Assembly (NCBI GenBank): GCA_009760855.2
Contig: WPIO01000020.1
Location: 5,219,501 to 5,283,500, forward strand
DNA length: 64,000 nucleotides
Direction of reading: 5' to 3'
Origin: Cristatella mucedo
Lineage: Eukaryota > Bryozoa > Phylactolaemata > Cristatellidae
Position 1 is the stretch's first letter. The number at the start of each line of letters is the position of its first letter. Below, one piece after another: positions 26,170 through 38,689 of this stretch. The notes under the pieces were generated by a model. It did not search any database. It worked only from the letters and a program-made list of their open reading frames with translations, and was not told the origin of the DNA. The position numbers and the translations under genes were made by a program.

Positions 26170-26451
26170 TACCACCCACTTACTCACTTGTACTTACGCA
26201 TTTTAAGCAAGGGCTGACTCGTTCTAAACCTTGGGCCAGCAGTATAGGTTGAACTTCCAAGGTCTAACTGGGAAGTATTGGTCAATTTAGGATAGTTCGT
26301 CTCATTGTCGGTATAGGATGCTTTTTCTTTGAACAACAGAATTGATTCACGCATTTTAAAGATGGCTCCTCTCATTGTTTTTATTCTGCAAGTACACAGC
26401 ATGGTCGCAACGTAGCATTATTTAATAACAACACTTATAATATATATGATA

Positions 26452-26600
26452 AAGCTCACTCAGAGAACTCGATCTTTTGCTACTCGCTTTAAAATTGCTG
26501 CAAAGGAAGCAAGGTCGAATAGTTAGTTTTTGCATGCACAAAACCAATGACAAGAGCATTTTAGGTGCATAACCTAATTCCAGCCTGCACAATGCCACCT
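26452..26600 (-). mobile_element. LINE-A 3' end fragment
   Basis: Minus-strand tail matching LINE-A: the hairpin-like region at 26455-26490 (CACTCAGAGAACTCGATCTT on the plus strand), then TTGCTGCAAAGGAAGC, as at 3.8 and 50.2 kb. Only 3' UTR sequence is recognisable. The outer stem arm is decayed. Confidence 0.65.
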
Positions 26601-27295
26601 CTTCCTGTTGCCCATGTGGTATGCGCAACACGTGCACACTTATATATCCAGCTGCAGCACATCCTGTGATGTCGTTCTCATTGAACTAGGCATCGATTAG
26701 CAAGTTGTAGTAAGTAGGGTCTTTGCTTTTTTTGGGACACAAGGGCAGTACTAGCAGACCAAAGAGCCGTATAAGCAGGGCTGGGCAGACCCCTGCTACT
26801 TTGCAGTGATCCTTGCTGCTGCAGCCTTGGAGCCTCACGGGAATAGACATTAGCTGCTACCATATCTGTGCAGCCTTCTATGGCTTCTGTTTAAGGACAA
26901 TTTACTAAATGGTGTGGGGTTTTTGAAATTTTGAAGTGATGTACAATACTCGGCTGTCGTAGCACACTCTAAGAGGCATGTGAAGTCAATGAATTGACCT
27001 GCAGACACTGCTAGGTGTCCTAGCTATGCTGTATACAATTCCGGGGTAAGCAATGACTTTTTTTGATAACGGCTGACGCTCAGCTGCAAAAAAGTAGCTT
27101 TAGTCACATGATATGCCAGGGCCTAGCTGCTGCACACTGATCTTGCTCAGACTTGGCTTGGAAGTGTACAAGTAAGGTTCTGCCTGTGAACAGATGCTTT
27201 ATGGATCATTTAGAAAGGCCCGGCAAGAAGCTGTGGCTAATGGAGCAGGCATGTGCCCAGCCGTGCTCCTGGAGCAGGGCTTGAGTGAGAGATGT

Positions 27296-27650
27296 GGTTT
27301 GCTCTGGTCGTATAGCTGGGCTTGCCGGCACACTGCCAGTGCAGGCAGACCAGTAGTGCCTGTAGCCACCCCATGGTCTGACAGCTGGTAGCTGTGGCTT
27401 AGGGACGACGGCTGTGGTGTATTAACAGGCCGGCTTGTCCTCCTGTCTACTCACGGAATGAGTAGTGGTTGGCAGGGAGTGGACTAGGACAGAACGCTGA
27501 GTAAGGGAGTCAAGGGCTGGAAGGAGGAAGTCGGTCGAGTGGGAGAAGGGTCGAAAGGAGCTGTGTGCCCTTGGGCTCCGTGCCCTGGAATAAACTGTTG
27601 GTGTTGGGCATTGGATGGCATTATGCCGTGCAGACAAAAACAAACTACAG
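27296..27650 (-). repeat. R3 family repeat copy
   Basis: On the minus strand this shares two modules with the 53-62 kb R3 copies: 'ccaatgcccaacaccaacag' followed by 'tttattccagggcacggag', and further on 'ccacagctaccagctgtcag' and 'ctggtctgcctgcactggca'. The family is unclassified. The internal minisatellite of the other copies is absent here. A 73-codon frame in it is not supported as a gene. Confidence 0.7.
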
Positions 27651-30600
27651 GAGAGAGGCTGCCAGGACAGTCGTGCTTATCTTTACTCCGTGAGTAGATA
27701 AATAGACTGGTGGCGTCGGTCATCGACTGGCTTTTCATGCTGCTGTGTGCAACTGCACCCAAACTACAGTCTCCACAGTCTCGATAGAGCTGCATACACT
27801 GTAGTGTAGCACCTTGTTGGCCTTGGCCTAATTTTAGTGCAAACAAGAGCTGTTAGGCGGCTGGCAGGAACACCTTTGTCCGGGAGCAGTTAGCCAAAGA
27901 GAACCTCCAGTGCGGTTGGAGAACAAGAGCTTAAGAGCAAGCCAAGAAACTTTGAGACCACCGATGGTGATTCGGCCTTTAGAATTATTCAGACACCCGT
28001 GGGAGCTGCTCATTAAAGTTAGCTGGCCCGTCAATCTCAACCATTATCTGTCTAAAAGAATCGTCTGGAACCCTTTCTGCATTCAAGCCGGACAGAGGTG
28101 CCCTTCCATCGGTCTAGGAACAATACTAATTCCTTACCGGTATAAGCCTAGGTGTCGGGCCCAATACCACTAGGCTCCTGTGCCATTGTCTCAGCTAGAT
28201 ATTTAACAGTCGAGCGAAGCTCACTCTTGGTCTTTTGTTTCATTGGGCACTTCGAGCCCTAATTCTACGGTCAGGATCTAGGCTCCGGTTTGGGCTCTTT
28301 GTGTAATTCATGTCGTTCCCCACAATAGACTTGGGTAGCCTAAGAGCTGCCGGGGGGGGGGGGGGAGGGATATACTCCCTCCGGAAGAGTGCCTGTGCTG
28401 TTAAGACTGTGTAAGGAGAGTGGAAATAAAACTAAGCTTACCGCACAGCGACTTTGTACGCTTTCGAATAACGCTCATTAAAATTCTCAATTTCCGTGTC
28501 TCGATCTCCAATTCATGCCGCAGACTCATGAAGTTCTTTACTAACGATAAGTAGGCCAGCTCAAGAAACGCTCGTTTCGTGGCAGCCTGCTTATTGCTCA
28601 CTGACTCACACCAAACGGCAGTAGGCGATGGGTTACACGACTAGGTAAGCAGCAGGTTAAGCCTACTCCCCCCCCCCTACCAGCCTTCGGCATTACAGTA
28701 GTGACAGAGCAGCAGCCTGAAAATTCAGCCGCCCTATGCCTGCCTAATCATAGTGGGTGAGTCAGACAGCTTACCACCCTGCTTCCTTTGCTACCTGGTT
28801 AGCAAGCCCTGCCTCTCACAGATTGGTCTTGCTTGACCTGAAGTAATTGATTGCCAAGAATCAGCTGTGCTCATTGGTCAATTTGAACTGAGCCTCCACC
28901 AATCGGTTGCAGCTTAACCGACTGTTATAGAGACTTTATGTGGACAAAGGAAACCTCACTAGCTGCACTGGTCACTCAGCTCCTGCCTACTGAAGTAAAC
29001 AGCTACACAGGCATACGTCCGAGGGGAGGGAATCTGCAGCTTGATTCCCTCCCCTCGGCTAGCTATAACAGTGGCAGCATGATGTGGGTGATGAGACTTT
29101 GAAGGCCTTGGAGCTGCTCATAAGATTCAGGTCAGTATGCTGCAACTACTGTGTGGATTTTATACTGCATGATGCCAATCAACTCCTGGCATCCTGATTG
29201 CTGCATTATGTATTCATTTGCCTTACCTCGTCTCTTGCACGGGCTCCGATGCATGCTAAGAGGCAAGCACTGTGCTAACATATGTGCCTTAACTTAATTC
29301 GTTGCCCAACGATATTCCCAATCATCCCCACACGTTTAGTCCAAGTTGTTGGGCACTGCTGGTGGTTCATTGACGCATCTCTGTCGCGATCGTTTGCAGA
29401 ATCGCGTAACGAGTATCGTTGCTATCGTTTTACAGTGGTTGCGCTTCGTACATCCTGAAAGTTAATGCCTCGACAATACCAACAACAACTCAGACGTCAA
29501 AACGACTTGAAAGAGCTCTGATGCTATTACAGGTGAGCTAATCATGTAGAGTCAGCCAGCTCTGCTCACATTGAATGAACCGAGCTTGGCAATCCTCAGC
29601 CATGTCGTTTTCTTATGACGGCAGCAGAGGTAGTCAGCTGCTCTTGATCCACTGGATGCTGGTCGTGACTGTCATAGGCATGACTACTCTCGAAGGAAAT
29701 TTGACGAAGGCATCGTCACAGCCCAGCTTGGCCTTACTGGGATGCACAGGATCAGCCGGCGAATGAACTGCAAGGGAATGCTGTCAATCGACTTGAACTG
29801 GTCCAAAAGCACTGGACAGCAACTGTAGCCCTGCAATCGCTGCTTTCTGGCGTCTTAGAGTCAAGCATCCTACATTTGACTTGCAAACTCTTCATGTAAC
29901 TGCTTCGTGTCACTATGTGCATGCTGTTGTAACTGCTCACTGATCGCCTGCTTTGTAGTTGCGCTGTATATACAAAACTGCTTAAGAGCCAATCTCCTCT
30001 GGCCCCACCCTTACCGAGTGCCATACAGCCATTGACGTTGGTAGCTTGTAGAGCTTGTAGCTTGTTTAGTTAATGCATGCATAGATTTTATATAGAATTT
30101 GCCTAAGCATGCATGTGTTAGCTACCTGTACTTGTATCAGTTAATTGCTTTCTGGATCCTGGCTCATTAATACAGTTACTGAATCAAATGATGCTTGAGT
30201 TGGGCTTTGTCATTGTCTGAGCAGGGAACAGTGGCTGGTACTAAATTGGCTTCCACACCGATACATCGCCATATTCAGACCTGTAAATTCGTTAGAAGGC
30301 TTTATTCAATAAGTCCAACGAACCGAGCTAGCATCAGCAAGCCTGTAAAATAGCTTGAGTCTATATGCTGTCTCTCACAGTCTATTTATATATTGTAATT
30401 AATTATATTATATTTATACATATTATCTAGTCTATATTCTATTTATACTCTTTTTAAGCTGGTCTATAGACACATCAGCCTAGTAGTCCATAGTCGTAGT
30501 CTTTGGGTTCACTGGAGCAAGCCCACTGTACCTTGCTGACATTGCTAAAGGTCAGTGCTCTGCGAGTTCGCATTAATCATGCAGGCATCGCTTGTAGGTG

Positions 30601-30989
30601 CAGTCATCAGTGTGGCCCCAGGAGCTAAGAGCTGGGGCTATTTTTGCTCCTTTGGCACCTGGGAACACAGGGGTAGAGCCCACTGTGTAATGGTAAATTC
30701 TGCATAGGCTCCACCCGTAAGCATTCTTAAGCCTGTTTTCGCTCTGAGACAAATAGCACCTACCTTACGACCAGGAATGGGAGGATTTGTGTTTTTGTGG
30801 ATAGGCTTTACGTAAAGATGCCGATAACTGTATCAGCAAGGGAGTGTGTGTGCGAGGTTGTATGCGCCCTTTACATAATTCTGACTAAATTAAGGGGAAG
30901 TTACAAGTAGGCCCTTTCAAGATTCCTATAGATAACTTGCAACGTAACACAGATAATGTAACCGGTGAGTACTACTTTTCAAGATAGCG
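27651..30989. other. Unannotated stretch with hairpin and poly-G
   Basis: Contains a homopolymer run of about 14 G near 28352-28366, a C run near 28,670, and the perfect hairpin listed separately. An AT-rich patch lies at 30,380-30,460. No gene or dispersed repeat was recognised. Confidence 0.4.
29019..29058. other. Perfect 16-bp stem, 8-nt loop inverted repeat
   Basis: CCGAGGGGAGGGAATC (29019-29034), loop TGCAGCTT, then the exact reverse complement (29043-29058). Pairing stops at the stem ends. It has no T run for an RNA polymerase III terminator and no similar copy elsewhere in the window. Function unknown. Confidence 0.95.
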
Positions 30990-32020
30990 ATGGTACTCAG
31001 GTGTATTGATCATTCAAATCGTCAGAATGTGCTTCAGCAACTAGCAAACTGATTGCTTGCCTTTCCAAAATTCTGTCCTGGTATGAAAAATGTCTTGATA
31101 CTAAATAACGATAAAACTAAACTGCTGCTTTTAGGACACCCTAAGCTGCGATTGAAAGGGTTTGCTCTTCAAACTGGGTTGCTATTGTGCTTTATCATCA
31201 GGTGCTCGGAATTTGGGTTTTGTTTTTGACAGCAGCCTCGGTTTATTTTGAGAGCTTCTTTCAGAAAACTGCTTTTATAGCTAGTCATCACTTCTGATCC
31301 CTAGCTAAGAGTAGGAGCTGTCTTCCACAGTGGCTTGCAAAAAATTAAACTTGCTTCCAAGTTCCTTCTCGGCTTGGTCATTGTAATTCCCTTTTGGCAG
31401 GGCAACTAAAAAAAAGCATCTAGGCCACTGCAGCTGGCAATGAATATTACTGCAAGGCTAGTTTTTCATTCCCAGAGATTTGACCACATGCCGGCTTTGC
31501 TAAAAGAGCAAGGGTGGATGCCGGTCGATCAACAGATACTGAGACATGTTCTCTAACTGACCCACAAGGCCCATCATGGCTTGGCCTTCCATACCTATCT
31601 TAACCACTGTTGACAGTTTCAACCTCCTCATGCCCTCACGTTCTCTATGGATAATACATCTTCTGTTTCTTTCTTTTGCTTAAAGACAGTTGGCGATAGA
31701 TGATTAAGCCCTACTGGTCCGAGACTGTGGAACTCACCTCCATAATTATTGTTCAACGACAGCTACTATCCTACTGCTGACTGTGTCTCACTTTTTAGGC
31801 TTCCCTGAGCAGCTACTTGCATGCTACTCACCACCTAACTGCTCTCCTGACTATGCAATCTCTTGCAATTTCTTCATTGCGAGAGATGATGTCAGATAAC
31901 TATCGAATGATAACGAAAGCAACTTAGGCTGTGAATGTGCTATACAAAACTCTTCTGCCTAACACCCACATAGTCTGTATGGCTTTGTGGAGTTACAGAC
32001 TGAGATACATAAAATTGCAT
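30990..32020 (+). mobile_element. LINE-B, L2/CR1-type, 5'-truncated and frameshifted
   Basis: Plus-strand translation across frames gives the late reverse-transcriptase region (a stretch equivalent to 'WYEKCL...NDKTKLLLLG', then SGARNLGFVFDSSLG), the linker with QRFDHMPALLKEQGWMPV, and the C-terminal block (KTVGDR..., GPRLWNSP). Stops and frameshifts break every frame, so it is a dead copy. The 3' UTR contains CTATACAAAACTCT and a perfect 8-bp stem hairpin at 31972-32001, and ends in an AT-rich segment. It is similar to the copies at 50.6, 54.8 and 57.5 kb. It lacks the LINE-A tail hairpin, so it is treated as a separate family. Confidence 0.85.
31972..32001 (+). other. LINE-B 3' UTR hairpin
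   Basis: AGTCTGTA (31972-31979) pairs with TACAGACT (31994-32001) around a 14-nt loop. The right arm (TTACAGACTGAG) persists at 51.06 kb and as TTACAGACGGAG at 55.27 kb, while the left arm has decayed there. It lies at the element's 3' end, where L2-clade LINEs often carry the structure recognised by their reverse transcriptase. Confidence 0.6.
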
Positions 32021-34974
32021 TGCATCACAGTTAATTGATTGTGCACACAGCCAGCGATAAGAGTTTTAAATAACGAGCAGCTCAGAAATACATGGAGCAA
32101 AGGTTAAAGTCAGCACATCTTTTATTTGCGTTTCTTGCATAGAGGAGGATCGGCGGTGTCTCAAGAAGCAACTGTGAAAGGAGCACGATCTTTCACGGAC
32201 AGATTCACGATGCTGAACTAATGCAGCTCTCCAAAGAAGAAGGAATACCAAACAGAAGCTTAAATCGGACCTTTTCATTACACTATTAGATGGGTTTTGT
32301 GTTTTTTCCAGTGTGTGCACGTACCTACTTACACTATGCCCCCTGCATGCAGATGTTTACACCAGGCAATTGTTAGTGCTTTACATGCAGCATCTGTAAG
32401 GTTCCTAGATAACGATTTAGTTCTCTAATGGTGCTATACGAATGTATTATTTCTACTACGTGTATTAATACAGCCACATCACGACCAGATTTTCTCAGTA
32501 GCAATTCCTGTCTATTATCCATTCCAAAGCTACTGCATCATAACGCCACTTCACGTCTGCCCTTCTCACAGCATCGATTTCAAAACTCTTCTCGTGGCTA
32601 ACTGGGCTTTTTTCCTACACACAATCTTACTTTTTAGACCTCTTCAATCCTGAAATGTTAGCTTGCTATACGCTCCCCAGGCCCTAGCTATATCCAACCT
32701 CTCAAAGTTGATTGTTACTTTGGTTATCCATCTATACAACATTCGCCCAAAGTCAGCTACTAGCTAGTGGGTTCAGTTGCTCACTGTAGCGACCTCTTAA
32801 CATTTCAGACTCAGTTGTAGCATTGGACTTTTCTTCTTTTAGTTATTTAGTTATTGTAGAAGATACACGTTTTCATGTTTTATTGAAAGGACCCGATTGA
32901 GTAGAATTCCACAATAAGAACAATAACACTGGGCTTAATGTCCGATTTCAGAATTCAGTTGAATCTGAAATAGACACGGAGTGATAGGCAGGGTAAGTGA
33001 GAACAAGGTGCAAAATAATTTCGAAGATTACCAAGTTTTTTTCAAATCAGATTTACCCCGAAATATTTGTACGTGCTCTCCTTTAGACAGTAGTAATTAA
33101 CCACGTGAATGAAAAACCATAATAACGATAAGCAATACAAGCTAGCTCAAATATTATTCGCGACTTGTAGGGCACAGGGTGATGCTTCTGATTCTGTCAG
33201 TCGTAATACTGTAGTATGCTGGTATAAGAATGTCTGTGAAATCTAAGAGCAACACGATTGTCGCTTTAAATTCCATAGCTTTCTAAAGAAATGCCTTCAC
33301 CAGGACGCTCACAGCACCTGGTGTGTGACCGAGAGCGAGAGTGGGCATCCTAACTCTTTATATTTATCTATCGGAGGCTACAAGGGACAACAATTGTTTG
33401 TGTTCTAGCTTTATCTCTCCGTGCAAGTTATAAAAGAGATTGAGCAATCCATTATTAGAGTATAGCATGTTTCTCTTCCCATATTGCATATCGATGGATA
33501 TATTCAACCATTTTGGGTTCCTTGAGTAACTTAAACGTGTTTACAGAATGATAAGTGAAAAATATTCATCTTTTACGGTAGCTGCTGACTGGATAATAGA
33601 ATGTGTGTTAATGCAAGTGTAGTACTATGATTAAGGCTTCACTGAAGTAATTTAGTACATGCGAGAGCAGCATGCTCTTAAGCGACTAGATTCTATCTAA
33701 TGGTACCGTTCTTTTTGATAAGTTTAATGTAGAGAGATATAATGGACAGATAAGGAGCTCAAAAAAATTGAGAGAATGGCTCAGTATTGGTGATACAAAT
33801 TAAGAGGCTGGTGAAACCACGCTCGGTCTGTTTAAATTTTCTGAAATAATCATTAATCTGCAATCCATTACTTACAGCAAGCAGTGCTGTAGATCGCACT
33901 GTTTACAAAAGATTCCACATTAAATCCTGTGGAAATGGTTATTTCGGGTTTTAGTGCAATAATTACCTGGGGCAAGCTAGCGAGTTTTAAAATGACAAAC
34001 GTAGTACTTAACGTCGTTTAAGTAAAGAAAAGTATCAAAGCCTCATCACGGCATGTACTTCATTCGAGCACGACCTATATTGGGTCCAAGCCTCCCAGTA
34101 AGCGATTCTTTAATGCCATCTGAAAGAGGAATCAAGTGCAGTTTAGTGTGTTCAGCTTTTGCATGCTGTATATCAAGATTTGTACTAGACTCAATTTTAC
34201 TCATTCCGGTTAGATTGCAGAATTTTGTCTAGCTGATATTGAATGAAACAGTACGGTCATAAATCTGGGGACAGTGTTAACAGAAAAAACGTTACAGTAA
34301 ACTGGGGTGCTGTCTGCGATGAACAAGTGCAAACCTTCCATTACGTTTTTTACCTCTTTGAAGTGACTTTATGAACTGAATCGTTAAGCGAAAAGAAGGC
34401 TGGTGGTCGTCATACTCTTAAATTAGATTGACTACTCAGAAAGCTCCGAATGAACGTGGCTCACCTGAGGACTCCCTTAGTACAACTACGTTCAGTAACA
34501 CGAGCTTTTAATATATCGCTCTTTATTAAGCAAAAAAATGGTCTCTCTCTTGCTCAAGGCAGCTTTAAAAGGAGAGCACATATGTTCGCTCGCAGAAATC
34601 GATGAGAGCTTATCTCTGAAATGCTTGATTGGAACTTCTCCTTAATTTATCAACAAGAGAGGCGCAGCAACAGAGACATAACAAAAGAAGAGAAACGATA
34701 AGACTGAAAGAAAGAAGCCATAAGAGAAAACGTGACAGCAAAAGAGACAGGGGAGAGTGTGAGACAAACAAAGAGACTGAGAAAAAGATACAGAAAAGAC
34801 AACCACAGAAAAAAGACAGAAAAATAGATGAAATAACATAGATAGACCAAGTATGAGAAAGTATATGTCTACAGTGAGAGAGGCAGATGAAGGAAATGAT
34901 AGAAAACAATGTTGGATCCGCTAGGAAAAAGCTGCACGGGAGAACCACATTTTTATCATGATCGAGATGTTACT
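32021..34974. other. Unannotated AT-leaning stretch with a purine-rich patch
   Basis: No recognised element apart from a purine-rich plus strand at 34,650-34,900 (degenerate GA/AGA), which resembles a decayed GA microsatellite like the one at 38.7-39.36 kb. The overlapping Lys/Arg/Glu-rich and Phe/Leu/Ser-rich frames are compositional. Confidence 0.45.
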
Positions 34975-35290
34975 AGGGCTGCCACAGGTCACCCGTCGGT
35001 CAAGTCTCGCTGATCTGTATTGTGCTTTTCAGCTTGAGGCATTGCTAAGCGTACCGATTGGACTGCTTAGATGAGGGCGATCAAGCTGAGCCGATAAATG
35101 TGCTCGAATGTCACGTAGCCCTGCAGCTTTTTTTGAAAGATCTGGGATGTGCCAACTGTGGTGCTCACGATAGATGAGCTTAGCGGCAGAGTTTTGCTGC
35201 CTGATTACTCAGGCCAGTAGACCAGCAAGCAGCGAATATGCAAAAGTCAAGACAGGATGTCACAAATACATGGACCAGGTTGAGTGCGGT
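34975..35290 (-). mobile_element. LINE-A fragment
   Basis: Minus-strand reading gives the region just upstream of the LINE-A C-terminal block, equivalent to 'LD-C-...GL...QLVQNSA': recognisable as LDYCIFAACWSTGLSNQAAKL. The companion DNA 'caggccagtagaccagcaagcag' matches 'gtaggccagtaagcagtg' of the 4.4 kb copy. Frames are broken and no tail hairpin is seen. Confidence 0.6.
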
Positions 35291-36194
35291 ATCCCTGTTC
35301 AAACAAGCACAAGGTAAATAAGCACTTTTATGTAGCTGAAAGTAGGCACATTTGACGGTGGAGCTTAAGTGGTCGTCTAACGAAAGGTGACTTTGGAACT
35401 AGATACTTATTTTACTTGCAGAGAAAGAGGACTCCCTGTGGGGTTATTATAGAGAGATTACGGCAAAGACACGGGTAGGAAGTTTCGGCATCTCATTATT
35501 TCATACTCACGGTTTGTTTCCCTCATATTCTGCTTTGAAATAACTCAGCCGGACGGGGCATGAAGGATTGATATCCCCTGGATGACTGTCTCAAACGTAT
35601 TCCGAATTTATGTATGTGCAGCATCTAAAATTGTTCGTGAAAATTGCAATCCAAGTACTCTTGTGGGTGCTCTCATTGTCTAGGCACTATCTATTCTAGG
35701 CGGAATGGAAACTTCTAGACACTAGACACCGTGCTAAAGCCAGCCATAGGTTTGCTGGTGGCAAGCAAGCTCAAACAAGTGTATGTAAGCCATAACTACG
35801 TTGAAAATGAAAACGTGGTGAAGCATGACAAGCCTTTCAAAGTGCTTGGTATATCAAGGCAGTAAACTAACCTAGATCAACACCTTACTCGTGTTGCAAT
35901 CTAGTAGCAGTACTTGATGACGGATAATTTATGTTTAACCAATCTCACTGCATCCCACTGCTCTACCGGACAGTGAGACCTGGCAAAAAAGGCTAACTAT
36001 ACAAGCAAAAGTGCTATGATGGCAACATGCTAACTAAGGACTATTTAAAATTTTCAACAATCCACTAACTGAACCAATAACTTGTTACTGATTTAAATAG
36101 AAAAATAACACAAAACAGTTACTAATATAAAATAATATGATAGTTATAATAAGACGTGTTGTATTTATCCTTGAATAATCTAATCGATTTATCG

Positions 36195-36850
36195 GCCCCC
36201 TTATTTGCTGCAGTGTAATCCTAATAGAATAGTCAGTGGTAGCCTGCTCAATACCATCAAGAATAATAATGTTAAGAGTTATAGCAATAGGGTCTACTTA
36301 AAAATATGGTTACGGGCTGCAAGTTTAGTTTCAACAGGCACACACAAATACAGGACGAATCATGGCGAATCAAATGCTGCGATAAGTGTATATTCAATGA
36401 GTTTCTTCTTATAAGTGGTCATTACAGTAGATGTCATAAGGTAAGTAGGAAAGTGAGATGCTGGCTTTAAGTACATACGAACAAAAGGCATGTTCTGTAA
36501 AGGAATTAGAATTCGTATGAGGAGCATATAATTGATCAGATCACGAAAACCACGTGCTACGATGCTTAGTCTGGTGGGGGAGTAGATCCAAAACGTAGGC
36601 TCAAGCCAAAGAATTAAGGCACCTAAATGTGAGTGACAGAATCTTCATGTCGATTCATTGCTTGACTAGAAGCTAGTGCAGGTTGGCGAGAATCCTCCGA
36701 TGTGGCAACAGCGATGCTTGAGACAGAACAAGCCTAGCTGCAAAGTTTCGCACGACCTTCAAGTGCCTGATTGCAAAGGTCGGTAGACCAGCAGGTATTG
36801 AGTTAGAAAAGTCGAGACTAGATGTCATTCAAAGGAATGAAACAGCAGTT
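36195..36850 (-). mobile_element. LINE-A fragment, 5'-truncated
   Basis: Minus-strand reading from 36,850 gives TSSLDFSNSIPAGLP, FAIRHLKVVRNFAARLV and a counterpart of DLHWLPVKQRIDFK followed by KILSLTF, in broken frames. The 3' UTR continues to about 36,196 (plus-strand TTATTTGCTGCAGTGTAATCC). The stem-loop itself is mostly lost. The alignment to the 3.8-4.4 kb copy runs end to end. Confidence 0.8.
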
Positions 36851-37765
36851 AGGTCACTTACCAGGCCTACTATTGGCAATACTGCTAAGACTGTAAGAAA
36901 TGAATGTATGTCACCAACGGCAGTGATCAGTATCTGCAGTATTATTGTCATGTGTTGCGACGTCATTATCATTAGCAGCAATCAAAAGCCATAACTTCAA
37001 TTGAATTCAGTAGACTCGGGATGGCACCAAGCTAGTGCAGCAGATGCTCGGCCACTAAAGCACGGTGGGCAGCACAAATGATCAACAATCCGGAAAACGA
37101 CAAGGACAATGCCAAGTTCATTAAGATTGGTGGCGATGCTTTGCATTCTTGCAACCGAGCCATCTAATAGAAAGTTAATCCTAAGCCGTGATTTAATGCA
37201 GAAGCTCTAAGAATATACACAACGGCAGAGAGCCCATAACTTTCCACGTTTCTGTTAAGCGAGTCTGCTCTCTCTCTCTTCGTCTCTTTGAATCAGCAGC
37301 TCTGAATTGCGTTTGAAATTTTGGCTGCATATTAAGATTTATTATAGGATCATTTAGAAAATTCAAAAGCCAGATGCGCATGACAGCGGACAACAAGATG
37401 CATGCATAAATAGAAAACAGGCAAACGTTGAACTGCAATGCCGCACCTTTTCCTTTGTAGCAAGCGTAAAGTCTCTAGAAAGAGATAAAGATATGAGGGC
37501 AGTTTTTCAAGTGTAGAATTATTCCTATTACCTTGATTAATCAAGAGTGTGGATTACTTCTAACCAAAGGTAGTACTACTACAGCTTGACCATCATATAG
37601 AACCCTCAATCTTAGTGCCATTTAGATGGCAGTCATAGTTCCAACACTTATCGAGGTGACTGCTTGCCACACGAAGCGATCGAAGCAAATTTTGCTAGCT
37701 TCCAAAATCTTACCATAAGACCTAATATTCGGAAAAAACATATACATACAAAAATTAAACGATTG

Positions 37766-37852
37766 TTATGTATCACACTTAGAGAACTTCGTCTCTATTC
37801 AAGTCCTTCATGTATGCCACCGTGCCCCATCCCAACACCCCGATCATAAAAA
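37766..37852 (-). mobile_element. SINE2 3' part joined to SINE1
   Basis: Minus-strand tail GAATAGAGACGAAGTTCTCT with GTGTGATAC terminus, plus GGCATACATGAAGGACTT, corresponds to the SINE2 3' half. The SINE2 head is missing; its place is taken by the end of the adjoining SINE1 copy, same orientation. Confidence 0.7.
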
Positions 37853-38020
37853 AATCCTAGCTGATTAAATAGCCTCTTTTTGTATAGCGACAGAAGAGCC
37901 TTTACGGCTATCACCACCGCTTGCAGTGGCGATAAAGGATCGCCCACCGCAGGAATCGAACCCACGACCTCGGGACCAAGGTCTTGAAAGCAACCACCTT
38001 ACCTAGTGTGCCATCACGGC
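37853..38020 (-). mobile_element. SINE1, near full length
   Basis: Minus strand: A-box-like TGGCACACTAGG, the segment GACCTTGGTCCCGAGGTCGT, perfect B box GGTTCGATTCC (37962-37952), body CGCCACTGCAAGCGGTGG and GATAGCCGTAAAGGCTCTTC, tail AAAAAGAGGCTATTTAATCA. It is the closest to a consensus of the SINE1 copies here. The tail leads straight into a SINE2 3' part. Confidence 0.9.
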
Positions 38021-38596
38021 ATCAAATACATATATTACATTACATTATTTTGACATTGATCGAGGGAATACCTTGTGTCACTATGGCCAACAAGCTTGTA
38101 GATACACCGTTTAATTACCTAAGAAATTAAGCCTTTTAATTCAGCTCTTTGGAAGCAATGCTGGTGCTCGTTATATGTGGGATGTGATCCTACATTCCCA
38201 CACTGGCAAGTCACAAAACACCAAGTTCTGACACACCTGACATATGCTATCCACCAAAGATTTTTGAGCTATTGCCCGTCTGTGAGCATGGCCAACGTAT
38301 TTAAACCCTTGCTGTTTTGTAAACTGTGTATACATTTTTCGCTTTGATCATCATAAAGCACGGTTTTGTTCAATAGCTTTTTGTTCAGCAGAACCCCTGG
38401 ACATTGAAACCAAGAAACCCAGAAGTTGGCATATTTACGATAGCCCCCCTTCCAAGCTGTCTCCATTACTTATGCCCAGTTGCGGTTCTACATTTCAATT
38501 TCTGGACTAAATTATCACTCTGCTAATTCGTTGGCACGGTGCACTATAGCCATGAATAGAAGAAGTGTGGGTGACAGTTAATTTTTGGTCTGGTGG

Positions 38597-38599
<3 letters not shown>
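38021..38599. other. Unannotated stretch
   Basis: Nothing recognised in this stretch between SINE1 and the GA microsatellite. Confidence 0.4.

Positions 38600-38676
<77 letters not shown>
38600..38676 (+). repeat. (GA)n microsatellite
   Basis: Uninterrupted GA dinucleotides. The frames across it (Arg/Glu on plus, Ser/Leu on minus, up to 212 codons) are repeat artefacts. Confidence 0.97.
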
Positions 38677-38679
<3 letters not shown>

Positions 38680-38689
38680 TGGTGCCCAC

